Positions 24,001 through 37,407 of a stretch of 64,000 nt of DNA are shown in pieces. Positions within the stretch are counted from its first letter, which is position 1, and every line of letters begins with the position of its first letter. Source of the stretch: Marchantia polymorpha subsp. ruderalis. Lineage: Eukaryota; Streptophyta; Marchantiopsida; Marchantiales; Marchantiaceae. The stretch covers positions 16,194,501-16,258,500 of the forward strand of contig AP031351.1 in NCBI GenBank assembly GCA_037833965.1, given 5' to 3'. Below the pieces are notes generated by a model, which searched no databases, was not told the DNA's origin, and saw nothing but the letters and a program-made list of their open reading frames with translations. A program made the position numbers and the translations under genes.

Positions 24001-24977
24001 CCCTGATCTGTGATCCCCATAGAGATGTATGCGCTACTTTCCTATGGCGGCTTCAGGAATTTCATTTCTTCTTCCTGACCTACTATCTACTGATAACTGT
24101 CCTCGTTAATAAGCTTCCGCGGCTGTAACGCCAATCGGCAGGATTTCAAATACCACATCCGAGCCACGCTGATCTGTTCCATATTGGTGTCTTTCACTGC
24201 TCAGGTGTACAAGCTTGTGACAAGAGGGAAGAGGAAAAACCAGTAGAAAAGTTAAGGCTCCTGCCCATATCATCAAGTCCATCACACCAGCTGCCAATCC
24301 TCATGCCGATCGAGCAATTGATCAATGCCATGTTCAAAAGATTTTAGGTGATAGCTGCTTTAGACTAGAGGCAGGACTCTCGTGATAACCAACTGGCAAC
24401 GTTTGCATACTTCCGTTATCCCGCAACCTTTCAAACCATGTACACCACATCGAATAAAAGTGGGAAGGGTAGCACCGGAATCATGACCAAACACATGCAT
24501 CTCTCATCTCGTAACGATGATCCTAACGACAATGAAGTTTTATAATACTCAAGACACGGTACTTCAAATTCCAAGCAAAAGAACATCAGAGCTTCAACGT
24601 GGTCGCCTTCGTGAATGATATATATCTTTGGAGACTTTGATTTCTGTCCGAATGGATATGAGCGAATCTAGAAAAACCCCATAACAATCCAAGTGCTGAA
24701 GGTGAGATGGTACCATGAGTTCTACCGCAGCGTTGTCCTTCATGCATAGCTAACTTCTCACTTGTCCACAGTCCAGGTGCAGAGCAAAATCTCAGCAGCA
24801 ATGACATGGGGACGGCAATCTACACGAACAAAAAGTCTCGGGTGGACTTCTGATCTACACCGATCCTACTTCAAGTCGACCGGGAACGATACCCTCGTCA
24901 AAGGGTTTGAAAGAGTCCGGGTCTCTTCTTCCTGAAGTACAGATCCGAGTCTAACTTCTACTCTGGCTGTAATTAAG
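18038..24977. other. 7-kb spacer without a recognisable gene
   Basis: Composition is moderate, with many short open frames on both strands that have no recognisable domain or consistent splice structure. Simple repeats occur at about 18671-18690 (TTCC), 21720-21735 (GAGC), 22266-22285 (GGCA) and 22688-22711 (ATCC then GTCC). One exact hairpin lies at 20875-20927. Non-coding transcripts or fast-evolving small genes cannot be excluded. Confidence 0.5.
20875..20927. repeat. Perfect 24-bp hairpin
   Basis: The arms 20875-20898 and 20904-20927 are exact reverse complements with a 5-nt loop. It lies in the spacer between the copia element and the F-box gene. No target duplication is evident, so a MITE origin is not supported. 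Confidence 0.95.
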
Positions 24978-25045
24978 GCGTCTAGCTCAAGTGGCTAAGC
25001 TTCTGATAGTGATGTGTGACGTGGGTACGAAGCCATGAAGACCCA
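24978..25045 (+). mobile_element. tRNA-like segment, possible SINE head
   Basis: An A-box-like motif TAGCTCAAGTGG starts at 24983 and a B-box-like motif GGTACGAAGCC at 25024, spaced 41 bp as in tRNA promoters. A T-stem-like pairing surrounds the B box. No convincing anticodon stem or acceptor stem can be drawn, so this is not a working tRNA gene. The downstream boundary of any SINE is not visible. It could also be chance. Confidence 0.35.
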
Positions 25046-25481
25046 AACCTCCCATGGGAATTCTCTGCTCGAGAACACCAGAGGGGGGAGAGAGCACTAA
25101 TGACTAAACCCCGACACATGTTACAACACTGCAACTGTTGCATACCGTTGCCCCTTAGGAAAATTGGACCCGGCAGGCTAATAAAGGCCACAAAAACACC
25201 ACGTGCTTTGTTCTAACTGAATCTGTAGATCCATATTGTACAGTCCTATAGCCTACCTAAACCAGCGTAAGGTAGAAGGGATAACTGCTCGAGTCATGTC
25301 ACCGCCTGACGTACAAGACTTTGGATCGCCTCTACTCCGACTCGAAGGTCGTCGCACCCTCGAAGAGATCCATCAATGAGCGGTAGCACTCGCGAGCCCG
25401 CGTACGGACACCCTCCTCCTCGTACCATCTAGAAGACCTCAACAAACACATGTACAAAAGACTCCAGTCGCTTACAAGCGG

Positions 25482-26447
25482 TCACTTCCAATCCAGCTCT
25501 TGTAAAGTCAGCAGAACTCTCTCAATTGGTGGAGCACATTTCTCGTCCCGCTTCCACACTCCCAACTGGAGTTCTACCAACTCGAAACGCATAGGATCGC
25601 TCAGACTATCTCCCCAAACCGGGCGGCAATCTAAGCACGCGAAAGTCAATAGAGGAGGCTGACGAAGTGAACCCGTGGAAAGAATTGCATCACCGACGAG
25701 CTCAGCTTGGAACAGCAGCGGAAGACAGTACTCATCCCCTCCGTCCTCGCCTTCTTCCTCCTCCCACGGAAGGACGCCATCCGGGACGGGTGCACTGTGC
25801 AGCAAGCAGACCATTTTGTGGTCAGTGCTGCGCACCACACTCCAATTCAGCCAATACTTGGATGTGTGCATGGTTTGGAATGGTTTTTCATAGTACAACT
25901 GGCCTTGATAAAACAAGGGCGTGAGAGCTTGTCTCGGCAGTATGGAGTCCGTCATCACAGATGGGTCAATTTGCAAGCCCATGCTGAAGGCCTGATTGAT
26001 ATTACTTCCTGACAAAACCTCGGATATCACAGGTATGCCATTGTAGGTTAAATCAACGAAAAACGTCAGATGCTCCAACCGGAGCCACGGGCGGGGAGGC
26101 AGCTGTTTGGGAGGTCGGCTCATTGCCAGAGCTCGCCGAGAAAAGAATGCCCGGAAGCCACCCATGGCCTCGATAACTTTCCGCGCATCCTTCTTCATGC
26201 AGCCTGGCCATCTATCGCTACATAGAGTCCTCCACAAATGCTCGCCTTCAGCTACTTCGCGCCACAAGCGGCACACGCAGCAAGAAACTCCGAGCTCTTT
26301 CTCCGGTAGGCGCGCGAAGACCAAATGCAGCACTTCAACGACTTCCATTCCTGCGTACATGGTTCTCACTGCGGCCGGGCACGAGGACAGAATTGAACGA
26401 CTGCGTTCTCGAACGATAAACGCGATCAATGCTCGGGCATCATCCAC
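25482..26447 (-). CDS. F-box protein, single exon
   Basis: One uninterrupted 321-aa frame. An F-box lies at about residues 36-80 (EVLHLVFARLPEKELG, CCVCRLWREV, LWRTLCSDRWP), the module that binds SKP1 in SCF ubiquitin ligases. A second conserved-looking block follows at about 120-150 (LRLEHLTFFVDL, then ISEVLSG), resembling the substrate-side region of plant F-box proteins of the At5g39250 type. No kelch, LRR or WD repeats are seen. An acidic run (EEEEGEDGGDE) lies near 229-240. Initiation could instead use the methionines at residues 30 or 34, just before the F-box; the longest frame is reported. The substrate is unknown. The gene stands alone, with a GC-rich upstream region on the high-coordinate side. 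Confidence 0.85.
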   Translation of the reverse strand: MDDARALIAFIVRERSRSILSSCPAAVRTMYAGMEVVEVLHLVFARLPEKELGVSCCVCRLWREVAEGEHLWRTLCSDRWPGCMKKDARKVIEAMGGFRAFFSRRALAMSRPPKQLPPRPWLRLEHLTFFVDLTYNGIPVISEVLSGSNINQAFSMGLQIDPSVMTDSILPRQALTPLFYQGQLYYEKPFQTMHTSKYWLNWSVVRSTDHKMVCLLHSAPVPDGVLPWEEEEGEDGGDEYCLPLLFQAELVGDAILSTGSLRQPPLLTFACLDCRPVWGDSLSDPMRFELVELQLGVWKRDEKCAPPIERVLLTLQELDWK

Positions 26448-28150
26448 TGACCATCCTTGTCCTCGCCGAGTCCGGGCACATAGAGCAGAGCGAAGATCCT
26501 CGAATGCAAGCGTCGATGGTTCAAATCTGAGGATTCTGGTCGGACATCGTCATAGAAGCATGGTGTAGCAACAGCGCCAAGATCCACACGCAATTATACT
26601 GCCTCGTGTGCCGTCTGACTCCCTCACTCCATCATCGGCACAAGATCCCTGTGCCCGGAGAGCTCTGAGAGCTTAGGGCTCGAGAGCTGCTGCCTGTCAG
26701 ACCACAAAAGTCCTACGTCCAGATGCACATCGGCTGCCGGGCAAGAGGAGCGCAGATCGATGCGACTACGCAGAATCTCAGCACGCACCCGACCAACCAA
26801 CACCCTCGCTCCGAACCCAGCACCGTCGGCGGAATCCCATTCTACCAGCGCCAAACCATCGTGATCTCGGCCTCCGGGGAGCCAGCAACTCGGGCTCTGC
26901 TGCGGCCTCGCCGGCCACGACGACGGATTGTCCTCCCGCTCGGCCTCTGCCTCTGCCTGCCTGCCGGGCTCGCTCAATCATCACCTTCCGGAAGGCAATA
27001 AAAACTAAAGAAAAGACGGAACAAAAAGAAGGAGGACGACTCCCTCCCCGTAATTACACCTTCCGCGCGCGGCCTGTCCTACGCCCAAATTCCATCCCAA
27101 ACCACGCACCGCTCGCTCGTTTGGCTACAAAAATGCCATCGACAATTCTTGCTCGAGGCGCGGCCTGACCACCACCACCAATTCTTGCTCCTTCATCTGT
27201 CGGCCCTGCTCGGCGCCAAGCCAATTCGCCCTCGGACTCCACCACCATCCGATTCACACTCGCATTGGCCACACATTCGCATTACAACCCTTACACTCGT
27301 ACCAAAACCGACGCATCATGCTTCTGCTTCTGCTTTCGACCGACCCCTCCCGCCACCGATCCTCCTCTACTACGCACCCGCCCGCCGAGCTAAAGCTTCC
27401 CAACGCTCTCTCTCTCTCTCTCTCTGTCTCTCTGCTGCTCTTCTTCTTTCTCAGCGCCTCTGGCCTCCGATTGAGCTCTGGCGATCTACGCTGCCCGAGA
27501 ATTGTCTTTCTGTCACTCCCTCCTCGCGGAGGGCTCTGCCTCTCGCCGCGGGACACGAGAAGAATCGTACGAGAGAGGGAGGGGGGCCGAGAGCCGAGTG
27601 CAGCGCCACAACGTCATCCGGCCTCGAGCCAGGCCTTGCACTTCGCCCACCCCGATTCCGACCCGCTCCGCGCATGGCCCATCTTTTCCGCTTCGCATAA
27701 GACCGGGCCCGACCGGATCTGCCCGGGCCGGGCCCCGTCCTAGGTCCCCGCGCCACCGGCCTAATCTCCTGCCCATTGCCCATCCTGCACTACTCTAGTC
27801 CTCCCCGACCCCTAATCGCCTTCGTCAGCCGCAGGATCCGACGGCCCTGCTCGGCGTTCGGACAATATTGCCTTGGCTGGATGGTTCTATTGAATTCCGG
27901 GTCGCTCCGTGGCCATGATATTAGCTGCCTTTCCCTAAGTACGGTCCGCTCTTGTCTTTCTATCCAGGGGCATAGGAAATATTTCTCCCCGGTGGGGTCC
28001 AGTCCGTTTGTTTGTCCGTCAGTCGGTCGGTCAGCCAATCAGTCAGTCGAGCTGACTCGAGCATCCTCGGCCCGCCCCGACAGCCTTCGCCCTCCAACCA
28101 GCGCACGCCATCTGGCCTCCGCGAGGGCGTCTAAGTTATGAGCAACGTAT
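26448..28150 (-). promoter_or_regulatory. GC-rich upstream region of the F-box gene
   Basis: A CpG- and C-rich stretch extends from the F-box start codon to about 28.15 kb and then falls abruptly to AT-rich DNA. Long open frames on both strands here (for example 27149-27743) are low-complexity Pro/Ser/Arg-rich and look like composition artefacts. It most likely holds the promoter and leader of the F-box gene; no TATA position can be assigned with confidence. Confidence 0.4.
27405..27425. repeat. (CT)n microsatellite
   Basis: About ten CT dinucleotides lie in the GC-rich region upstream of the F-box gene. Read on the gene's strand this is a GA repeat, a common plant 5' leader element. Confidence 0.8.
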
Positions 28151-30420
28151 ACGCTCGCACCGGCCTGTACGTTCCCGCATATGGTTCATATCGAGGGGCC
28201 TCGTCGGTCGCAACTTTTCCACGAACCACGTCAACAATTGTCAGTCGCAGTGGACAAAGTTGAGTCATTACCTAGTTGAGCATGAGTGCTGCAACCGCAC
28301 CTCCGAGAGAAACTATTGCTGCACGACCAAGTGGCAAACAGTTTTTCTTCATATCGAGTCAGCCAGTTATTGCTCCCCTCTATACCGTCCAGCTAAAATA
28401 GCTGTCCTCTTGGCTTGCTCACCTTTCAGCCGTAGTGCACATGAAACCACTTTCTACCAAATAAAGTTCACTGTGTCTCGCCCAAGTCATTTGGACCAGA
28501 TAAATTTCCGATAACAACCAAAAGTTTCGGATTAAACAACAATGTAGTTTTGATGTTTCAAGTACATACTAATTTGTTTCTAAACAGTCAGTATAACTTA
28601 CGCATGAAAATGTCATAGTTCGTTTCATTTCGTGCGTATCAATGTAAGTTCTACAACGGCTTGCCTCTTCATGTCACACTTTGCCAAAACGTATTTTTCT
28701 GACAAAAAATGATATTCATGTAATACAACTCTAGTTTGGGTTAAAATAAAATGAAAAAGTTAAGAATTTCCGTAGAGATACAAGAATGTGACCTACCTTT
28801 TCCGTCATTTTGAATCAATGGTGGGTCCCTGTGCCGCAAATGTCAGTTCTCCAAATGTTTCTCCTATTTCTGGAAGTCTTTTCTTTCCAACAAGGTTCAT
28901 AGCCTATTGGAAAATTACTTTTTTAACCTATTACATTCAAAGTTCCAATTTAGACCAGAAAAATAGGTTAATATTTTCATGTGAAAATTTCAGAAAGTAC
29001 TTGTTACCAAGAGATTATGGTAAAATATAGTTATTTTAAGAATTTTGTACTTTTTTCCTTATCATTATTTAAACTTTACAATACATATTCATGTCATACG
29101 GCTGGTCAGAAAAGACGTAGTTTCTCTCTATATTTTATTATGTATATAAAATTTTTATTTTGTTTAACTATATCGATTTTTATTTTTATTCAACTATAAC
29201 CATATTTCTAATAATTCGGATTTTGTGATAGTTTTATTTAGACTTGCATCTATGGATAAAAGATGAAATTCGCATCAGGTCCTTCTTATATATGGCGCGT
29301 TGATGGGCATTCTGACTGAACACAATGAGATAAAGCCATTTTTTAATGTGACCTGATACAAAAGACGGTAAAGAATTGGTTCACCGAGTTCTGAATTTGA
29401 GCCAAGCCTTCACAATATGACCACATGAGATCTTGTTTCTCATGTATGACTCCTATCGCTCATGTGAAACCCACTTTGTTCTAATCAACCTCATGATCAT
29501 CCCTCACCACTAATGTAGCTGTAGGAAAAATGAAGATGCACGTGTACTTTGAACATGTCGAAAGACAACTCGAATGTGCCACACATAATTAATCATTTAC
29601 ATTGATTGATTGAATGAATATATATAAAAATGTATATTTCTTACGCAGTGAACATATATTCAAGCATAAAATTCAGAATGGATGCTTTTAAATTGATTTT
29701 CTTAATGTCAATGAATATAATGAATAAAATAAGGACATGAGATCCAATGCGTATGGAGTGATTTCTTCTAGGTGAAGATAATGAATCGCTGTAATCTACA
29801 GATGTATAGACTCAATGTTTTCTTGACAGAAATCAGGCAAAGTTCGTGCTATTCTTCGAGTGAAAATCTCAAACATTCCAACTCCTTATACCAATCCCGT
29901 ACTTCCAGAATAGATCCAACAGGCTCGCTAAGTGGTGCTTGTTCTGCATTTATTTATAGAATACCGAGTAATACAGCAATAAGTATAGAAAGGATGAAAC
30001 CAAAGGCCAATCTTATTTTGGATGGTCGGACATGCCTTTCGTCATGCATTTCATTTCACTGTCAGGCCAAAAGTTGAAGTCGTTGATGAAGAGCGAGCAC
30101 CAGTCATGCACCGTACATGAATATGTGAATACTTTATACGGTGAGTGTACAACGGATTTAGTTACATAACAGTATCAAGGAAGAAAGAAGGAAAGAAGGA
30201 GCGACTGGAGATCGTCAGGGATCATCACATTCGCTTTATTTGAAGGATTGATTCTTTCGCTCGGGGGTAGGGGGAGGGTAGGAACAAAAAGAAAAGTTCG
30301 CTCAGATTCGTCGTACGTCTCGAGAAAGGGCACCCGTTGCAGCTGACCGTGCCAGCGTGCGATTTTGTGAGCTCCGCGGGCTTACTGGACTGTACTCGGA
30401 TGACATGTCGACTAAAGCGA
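28151..30420. other. AT-rich spacer, no gene seen
   Basis: There are only short unrecognised frames, and composition is AT-rich throughout. No terminal repeats or tandem arrays were noticed. Confidence 0.5.
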
Positions 30421-31280
30421 AGGTAGCTCAGGATAGCCTTCTCAGCTCGACTTTACGCTGACTTTATTCGAGCCCCCGAAAGAGAAAGAGAGAATCGTCG
30501 GGACTCGTAGCTTGTATTCGAGAAACTGCTCCCATCGTCGCTGGTGCATGCATGTCCTCGCTCGTCCAGGGCCTCGAATAAGATCTGCCTGCACATCTTT
30601 TGCCTCCCTCAGAAACGAAGACAAAAATCTGCCCACGTATGCCCCATGCCAATCATTCGTCTATGAATCTGGGGAGAGAAGCGCAAGCCTGCCCCTCCTT
30701 CTCCTTCCGCTCAGCCAGAATCCACTTGAGCACTCGCGCAGGGCCACCGGTTGCACGCACCTTCTCTTCGTTTCGACCAGATCTTCCGACTTTGGTTCGA
30801 CGGTGCACCGAGTTGACCGGTAACGAACCGGGAGACCGCTCCAGGCACGCGAAACACAGTTGGATGCCATCAGTGTGATTACTTCACGCCATTCTTGTTC
30901 GGACATGCAGTTATGGCTGCACCGATGGCTGAGCTTTCCGGAAAATGACTCGCAGGAAAATAAATGGTTTGGTCCAGAAAGTACGAGACCCCGTCATCCC
31001 GGTCAGATGAACGACCGACGGACCGGCCGAACCGGCCGAGCTCGAGCCCGACACCGGAGCGTGGAGTAAGTGAGAGAGCAGCAGCAGCGGCGTGGTGGCA
31101 AGTGGCGGAGGAGCTGAAAGTGGCCAGACTCGGCCATCCAGCAGCGAGCTTCCACTGGCTGGCCTGCCTGATCTGTCCTCAACTGAGCTGCTCCCCTTCT
31201 ACACCATCGTCGGCCTCGGCCATCATCACCGCGAATGCTGTCATAAATAAGGACGAACGGCGTGCCTGATAACTCGACCT
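30421..31280. other. Isolated GC-rich island, no recognised gene
   Basis: About 860 bp of clearly higher GC content lies between AT-rich flanks. It holds overlapping open frames of 60-103 codons on both strands, none recognisable. It could be a promoter/first exon of an unidentified transcript or a relic of a gene. Confidence 0.35.
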
Positions 31281-34200
31281 GGCCGCAGTAATTAGCACAC
31301 TTGATTACAGCAGATTTTTCTCGCTGCCCGGGCTTTCACACTGTGCTTACAATGCCTTACCATACCGTTGCCGTCTTCAGATAGGTCTGGTCCGGCCCGT
31401 CATGGACACATGGATTCAAAGAAATGCGCAACAGAATACTAGGCTTCATAAATTTCTCCTCAAGTAGGGCTTCCTAGGATATCCATTATGGACCTCCGTA
31501 CCCACTGTTACTGCAACACATTTATTAGTTCCGCGTGCGAGAAGCCCTTATCTAGACATGTTCAATCATATCATTGGCACAAATGCAGTAGACTCTCTCT
31601 GCCTGCAAGTGGAGAGTGATCCCAAGTCTTGTGATTTTGCATGTTTACGAGATTTGCAACAAGAGAGTTAAGTGTTAGGTGATTGGGATGGAACTCAAAA
31701 TTTTTGTGAATAAATCAGTATCAACAAAAAAGATTTGTACATTATGTATAAAAATTGTATCAAATTTTGTAACTTTTGTTAACTAAATTTTATTTTTATT
31801 TTGAATTCAAATTTTCTAATGAGTTTAAAATCAAATGATTCGATTTTGAATTTGAACATTCCTTATAAACATGCAAGAGAGTGTTTTGATTACACACACA
31901 TGCAACAGAATCATCAAATAAATATCTAACACTTGAGTATCATGATAATACCTTATTTCACAAACTTAAAGTTGAATCTTACAAATTGAAAGATGTCGTA
32001 AATCTTCAATGTGATAAAAATCATTATTTGATTATTAGAAAAAATGAGATGCGACTGTAATAAAATGAATTTAATTTATGGTGAAAGAAAATGCAGATCA
32101 TAAATTCAACTTTCTGAAAACTTTAGCTATAGTATGTGCAAAAAATTACAATCTAAACTTTTAATGATTAATATCAATATCAACTTCAGATAAAAATACA
32201 CGAATGCAAAAAAAAATGGTTACGTAAATGATTTTCTTTTGAACCTTTTTTTATGATGAAACTGCATAGTTTTTTTAATTCCAAATAAAAAAAATTTAAA
32301 AATGTCATATGAAAACTTTCTGAAAAACACTTCGCGCGTCTTTATTGATTATATAAACCTGTTATATTTTCAGTTTTCTATAATCTTGAATATCATTTAC
32401 TTTGCATGATGTAATTGAGTTTTCGATGCTTCTAATACAATACATAATTTCAAATTTTGATGATATATAAATTTTTATTTCACAGAATATGCACATTATG
32501 CAAAATATAATTGAATGGTAAAAAAATTTCAGAAAATAAAAATAAAAATAGATCAATTCTAGAAATATGTGTATTACTAAATCATTTTACATACTTTTAC
32601 CCAGATACTAAACATTTTGGAGCGATGAAAAACTAAATCAATTTTTTATATTAAAATTTACATTATGAAGCTTGATGTAATAAAATGTTCTATTGATTTA
32701 AATTCTATTGTAACTACTACAATATAACAATTCTAGTTTTATCTATTTTATCTATTATATTGAAGAACTTGTGTTAAATGTATGTAAAAGTTGATCATAA
32801 AACAATTTTCTTCATATTTTTTTAAAATTTTGAATATTTCAAAGTAAAATATTAACAAATTTTTGAAAAAAACATTCTATTTTATTTAATATATTAATAT
32901 TCATATGTGTAGCCAAAATATTCATTAAAATTCATTTACAATAATAATTTCAATAATAAAATATTTTATAAAAATAAAATTAATATCTTTAAAATTTTAA
33001 ATATCTTATCTAGGATATGAATAAACATGTAATTGTAAAAAATGGACAAACTTATAAACAAAATTTCTAGAAGAAATTGATATATTATATTTGAAATTTA
33101 AACTTTTCTTTCAAAATAATTTTTCAATTTGAAATAATTTTTTTAAAGATTATATAAAATAACACATTATACTCAATACAATATAATCAAAATTCAACTT
33201 TAAAGTAAGTAGAGCTACAATTTTAAATGAATAGATAACATGTTATCTAGAATCTGACATCATACTCAAAAAAATATAATTAAAACTTTCAGTTTGCATT
33301 GAAAATACTTTATAATTTGAAACTTATTGGTTGGTTACTATTTACAATATTTTAACTCCTTTCAGCAAAAAATTAGACGAAATTAAAACTTGAATTTATA
33401 AACACATTGAGATATATGTCATATTATGATTTATTCAAATTGCATTAGCTTAAATTTTTTTTTATGAATAATAAAATTATGTTTATATTTCATACATTTA
33501 TTTTTGACAAGAAATTTCTTCAAACAAAATATTGATTCTTACAAATTTAACTCATTGTCATCATCATATTCGACTTTCATATCATATTTACAAATGTATA
33601 TAGCTTATAAAATAAGTATAGAATAATGTATATAAATATAAATATAGCAATCCCTTGATGTTCATTGTTTAGTCCATAGTTCTAAGGTTTTTCAACAATA
33701 TAATTGCTCGGTTAAATGATTTTTCTAAGAAAAATTTTCATGTATAATAAATTTCTTCTTATGTCATATTATTAAAGTAATTTGGATCAATGTGTAACTA
33801 AACAACTTGAATGAGTAAAAAATTGTGTTTATAACTAGCAAACTTCTAAATAAAGTTATATGTTTTCAATGATACTTGTTCAATAAGTAAAACATAAATA
33901 CTCAAAATCATCTTACAATTCATAACTGAATATTTTAATATCATTCATTCTATTTGCATTTAATTTATGATATATGTTGCTTATATGATACAAATTTGGC
34001 TTACTTTTGTTCAAACATGAAATTTTGATTTCTTAAATTAAATAATTCCAAATAATCACAAGAAATCATATTTGAACTTGTGATTAATTTAAATTGTATC
34101 AAAATAATAATTTGAATATAATTTAAATTATATTAAAAAATTGCAATATTAAATTTTTTGATTTAAAGTAGATTGATTGATTATATTATGTATTTGTTAA

Positions 34201-35469
34201 TTGATCTTAAGAATTGTAAAGATTCTAAATTTTTTTTCAAATTAACACATTCAAATCTTGACTATACATCAAGAATAATATTTTGTTTTTTTTTTCTAAA
34301 TAAATTTCTGAAAAAACCTCATATTTCATTGTTTTTATTTTTATTATATCAATAAATTTATTTTTTTCATGTGTATACAATTTTTGAATTAAAATCAGTA
34401 AATTTATTATATTAAATAATATATTATATTTAAGAATATACGTATTTCAATGTTTGTGATACTTGTAATAATATATTTATATGCAGTTACTTCGAGCACT
34501 AAGTGATATTTTTTCACTAAGATGTTTAAAATCTAAGTTTTCAAATTGTTTACAAAATTCTGTTGTTTGAATTTTCATCTAATATGAATTTATTAATATT
34601 TATATTTTTCAAGAAATATTTAATGCATATAATATATCTAATCATCATTGATTATTTTTCATAAAAATTGAAATTTTTGATTTAAAAAAGAATTATAAAA
34701 TTCTATAGTATAAATAATATGAATAAAACAGGCACAATCTAAAATTCATAATTCATCATATTAGATAAATGAGATGCACATATCTGGCTTTATAATAAAA
34801 AACTCAGCAAATTTATTTTTTTCATATAAATTTTTGAGTCATCTTCCTTCATTTTCAAAAGATTTTACTTTAAAATACAAAGTGTTTTTCATAAGCAAAT
34901 AATTTTTTTCTAAATAAGGTTCACATGTGCAAAGTCAACAGGTTTTTTTTTCAAACTTTGTTGAGTAGTTTTCTTACAAAATTTTAAAACTTGATCATTC
35001 TAGTAGCAATAAAAATCATGGCAATAACAAAACTAATATAAAATTTTTCAGCATTAGAAATAATGGCAAAAACAAAACAATAAACACTACCTAACAACAA
35101 AGCCACCCAATCGCCACTGCAGTCGGTACCAACGGCCATGGTGTAGAATCAAACCAGAAATTATTATAAAAAGTCTGTTCTACACATCAAACCCGTTATC
35201 TCTTTCCACCGAGATTTTTTTTAAAATACCGAAAAGGATTTTTCTTTCAACCATGAGGTTAATCAATTTAAGCTCTGCTCAGTAAATCTAATTTAGAACT
35301 TCGTGGGAGGTGCAGTGAGTCGTCTGTGCCTTTGTCTATCATGAAAGTACTTTGTCTTCAATCATTCTGCTCCGACTATTCTTCTATATCATTATATCCT
35401 TGTCATCATTGGAAAATAAGCTTGCTTGTACTTCTAACCTCCACCTCGGCATCCCTTTATCTTTGGCGT

Positions 35470-35504
35470 CTTCCTTCCATGGGTAGGAACCCCATGGAAG
35501 GAAG
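35470..35504. repeat. Perfect 14-bp hairpin
   Basis: The arms 35470-35483 and 35491-35504 are exact complements with a 7-nt loop; each carries CCATGG. Confidence 0.9.
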
Positions 35505-36025
35505 TAGGATGGAGTTTCTGCCCGGGAGAGGGAATAGCAACAAAACTCTACGAATTGTACATCTTAAGTTTGATTTCAACTGAGGTACTGCGTGAGTTGA
35601 GATGCCTTCACCTTTAATGTCATACATTTTTGTGGTTTGCGGAATATTCAGGTGTGAAGCTGCTCTTATCTCAGCACACACATCTGGCGTTGCGTAGGCT
35701 TCTACAGTTTTGAACACAAAACTCAGTCTCATCTTCTCAATCTAAAATTAGTTGAGCCTTAGTCTAAAATACATCTAAAATATAGGTGTGAGTCATAATT
35801 TGTACATTGATGACCTTTTGCAGCTTGTAAGTTCTTAATTCGCTGTTTAGAGTTTTCAAATGTAACTTATATCAACTAGTTAATAAAATACCACTGATCA
35901 AAAATTTGCTAAAAATGATTTTTGTTGATATATTTTCCAATAAAAATTATATGTATATCAAATAAATAACGTAAATCTAGCTGATGACTTTTCTTCTGTG
36001 TTAGATGAAACAAAAATGTTCTGAA

Positions 36026-36047
36026 TGAGAGAAAATATTTTCTCTCA
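36026..36047. repeat. 22-bp perfect palindrome
   Basis: Zero-loop palindrome centred on AATATT within AT-rich DNA. Confidence 0.85.
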
Positions 36048-36108
36048 CAAAAATTTTACAACTAGATCTATCTTAATTTATTTAAAAAATGCTAAAATAA
36101 CTTTTATT

Positions 36109-36137
36109 CAATATTAGAATTAAAAATTCTAATATTG
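36109..36137. repeat. Perfect 13-bp hairpin
   Basis: The arms 36109-36121 and 36125-36137 are exact complements with a 3-nt loop. Confidence 0.85.
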
Positions 36138-37407
36138 ATGTTCAGCATTCAGACATAGTCTAGACAAAGCATAATATATTTTTTAACAAAAAATCAATTT
36201 TGTTAATGCTAAGAACCTTACCATATTCCCATTGCCAGCTGTGGGGTGGGCTTTCATAATGGATAATGGTAGATAATTTTTAGCTTTTGCTAGGAGTCGC
36301 CGTCGAAGATTCATTGTCTTCATTATTGCCATTCACTCCACTCAAACAAGAATTTTTTTTTTAATTTTGTTTCAAAAATTTTTCATCTTGTTTACAACCT
36401 GCATAAAAAAAACAAGTGAAAAAAAACATTAGATTTAATGTAAATTTTATATTAATAACCAAGTGAAAATAATCATTAGATTTAATGTAAAGTTTATATC
36501 AAAAAAATAAAATATTATTTCAAATTATTACAGGAACAACATGTATTGGTGAGCAATGTATTTCTCTAGGATTATATTCTCATCACTCGAGGAACTACAA
36601 CTTTTTTAAAAAATTAAACAAATTTTTTTTTAATAAGTCTTACAAGCAAATAGCCTCTAAAAAATATATGATTTTCAAATATAACCATTCTTATCTTTTC
36701 ATATTCTAGATTTAAACCAATTACTTTTACATAGCTGATGATTATGTGTTGTCTTTTATTGTTCAATAATAAATTTATCCAAATTGCTTTAAATGATACA
36801 AACAATATTAAAATAAAAATATCATTAATTTCAAAATTTGCATTAAAAAATTATCGTCATGAAAATATTTTGCATGTAATTGATAAAAATGAACTATCAT
36901 ACACAAACATTGTCAAAGAGTTTGAGATTTCATAAGTTTTTTAATTTGATCTTGCATATAACTTCTAAACTTATCACAAATATATTTTATTTCATTTATA
37001 GGTTAAAAAGTAGTACTTTACTTACAATTAAAGATTATAAAATTTATAATCACTAAAGTAATTTTTATATCATGAATCATAAAAAAACATCCATGCCTAT
37101 TATTTTGATGAAATTTTTTGGTTTTTTTTTTAATCCACACATTGAAAAACTTGTCAAATTCAACAAACATGCATTTCATTACCTGAATATAACATTGCAT
37201 ACTGCAATATAAACAAATCAAGTTTCAAAATGTAACATTTCATAGAATCTAGATTCACAATTTGTATGCTTATAAAAAATGAACTATTGAATCGTCTTCT
37301 CTATCTATTTTCTTAACTGCTCAGGAGAGTGTTGAGTTCGTGAAAATGCTCGGCGAAGAATAATGACGACAGGCTTGAAGGTGAATATAAACTTCACATG
37401 TTACATG

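Larger units (their letters stand above)
31281..37399. other. Extremely AT-rich region without genes
   Basis: From about 31.7 to 37.3 kb the sequence is dominated by A/T runs and stop codons in all frames. Small palindromes at 35470-35504, 36026-36047 and 36109-36137 interrupt it. It resembles decayed repeat DNA. Confidence 0.6.

Noticed and set aside
24978..25045. Functional tRNA gene
   Set aside because: No acceptor or anticodon stem can be paired despite A/B-box-like motifs.
27149..27743. Long plus- and minus-strand frames in the GC-rich region
   Set aside because: Low-complexity Pro/Ser/Arg-rich translations on several frames at once are expected from C-rich DNA; they lie in the F-box upstream region.
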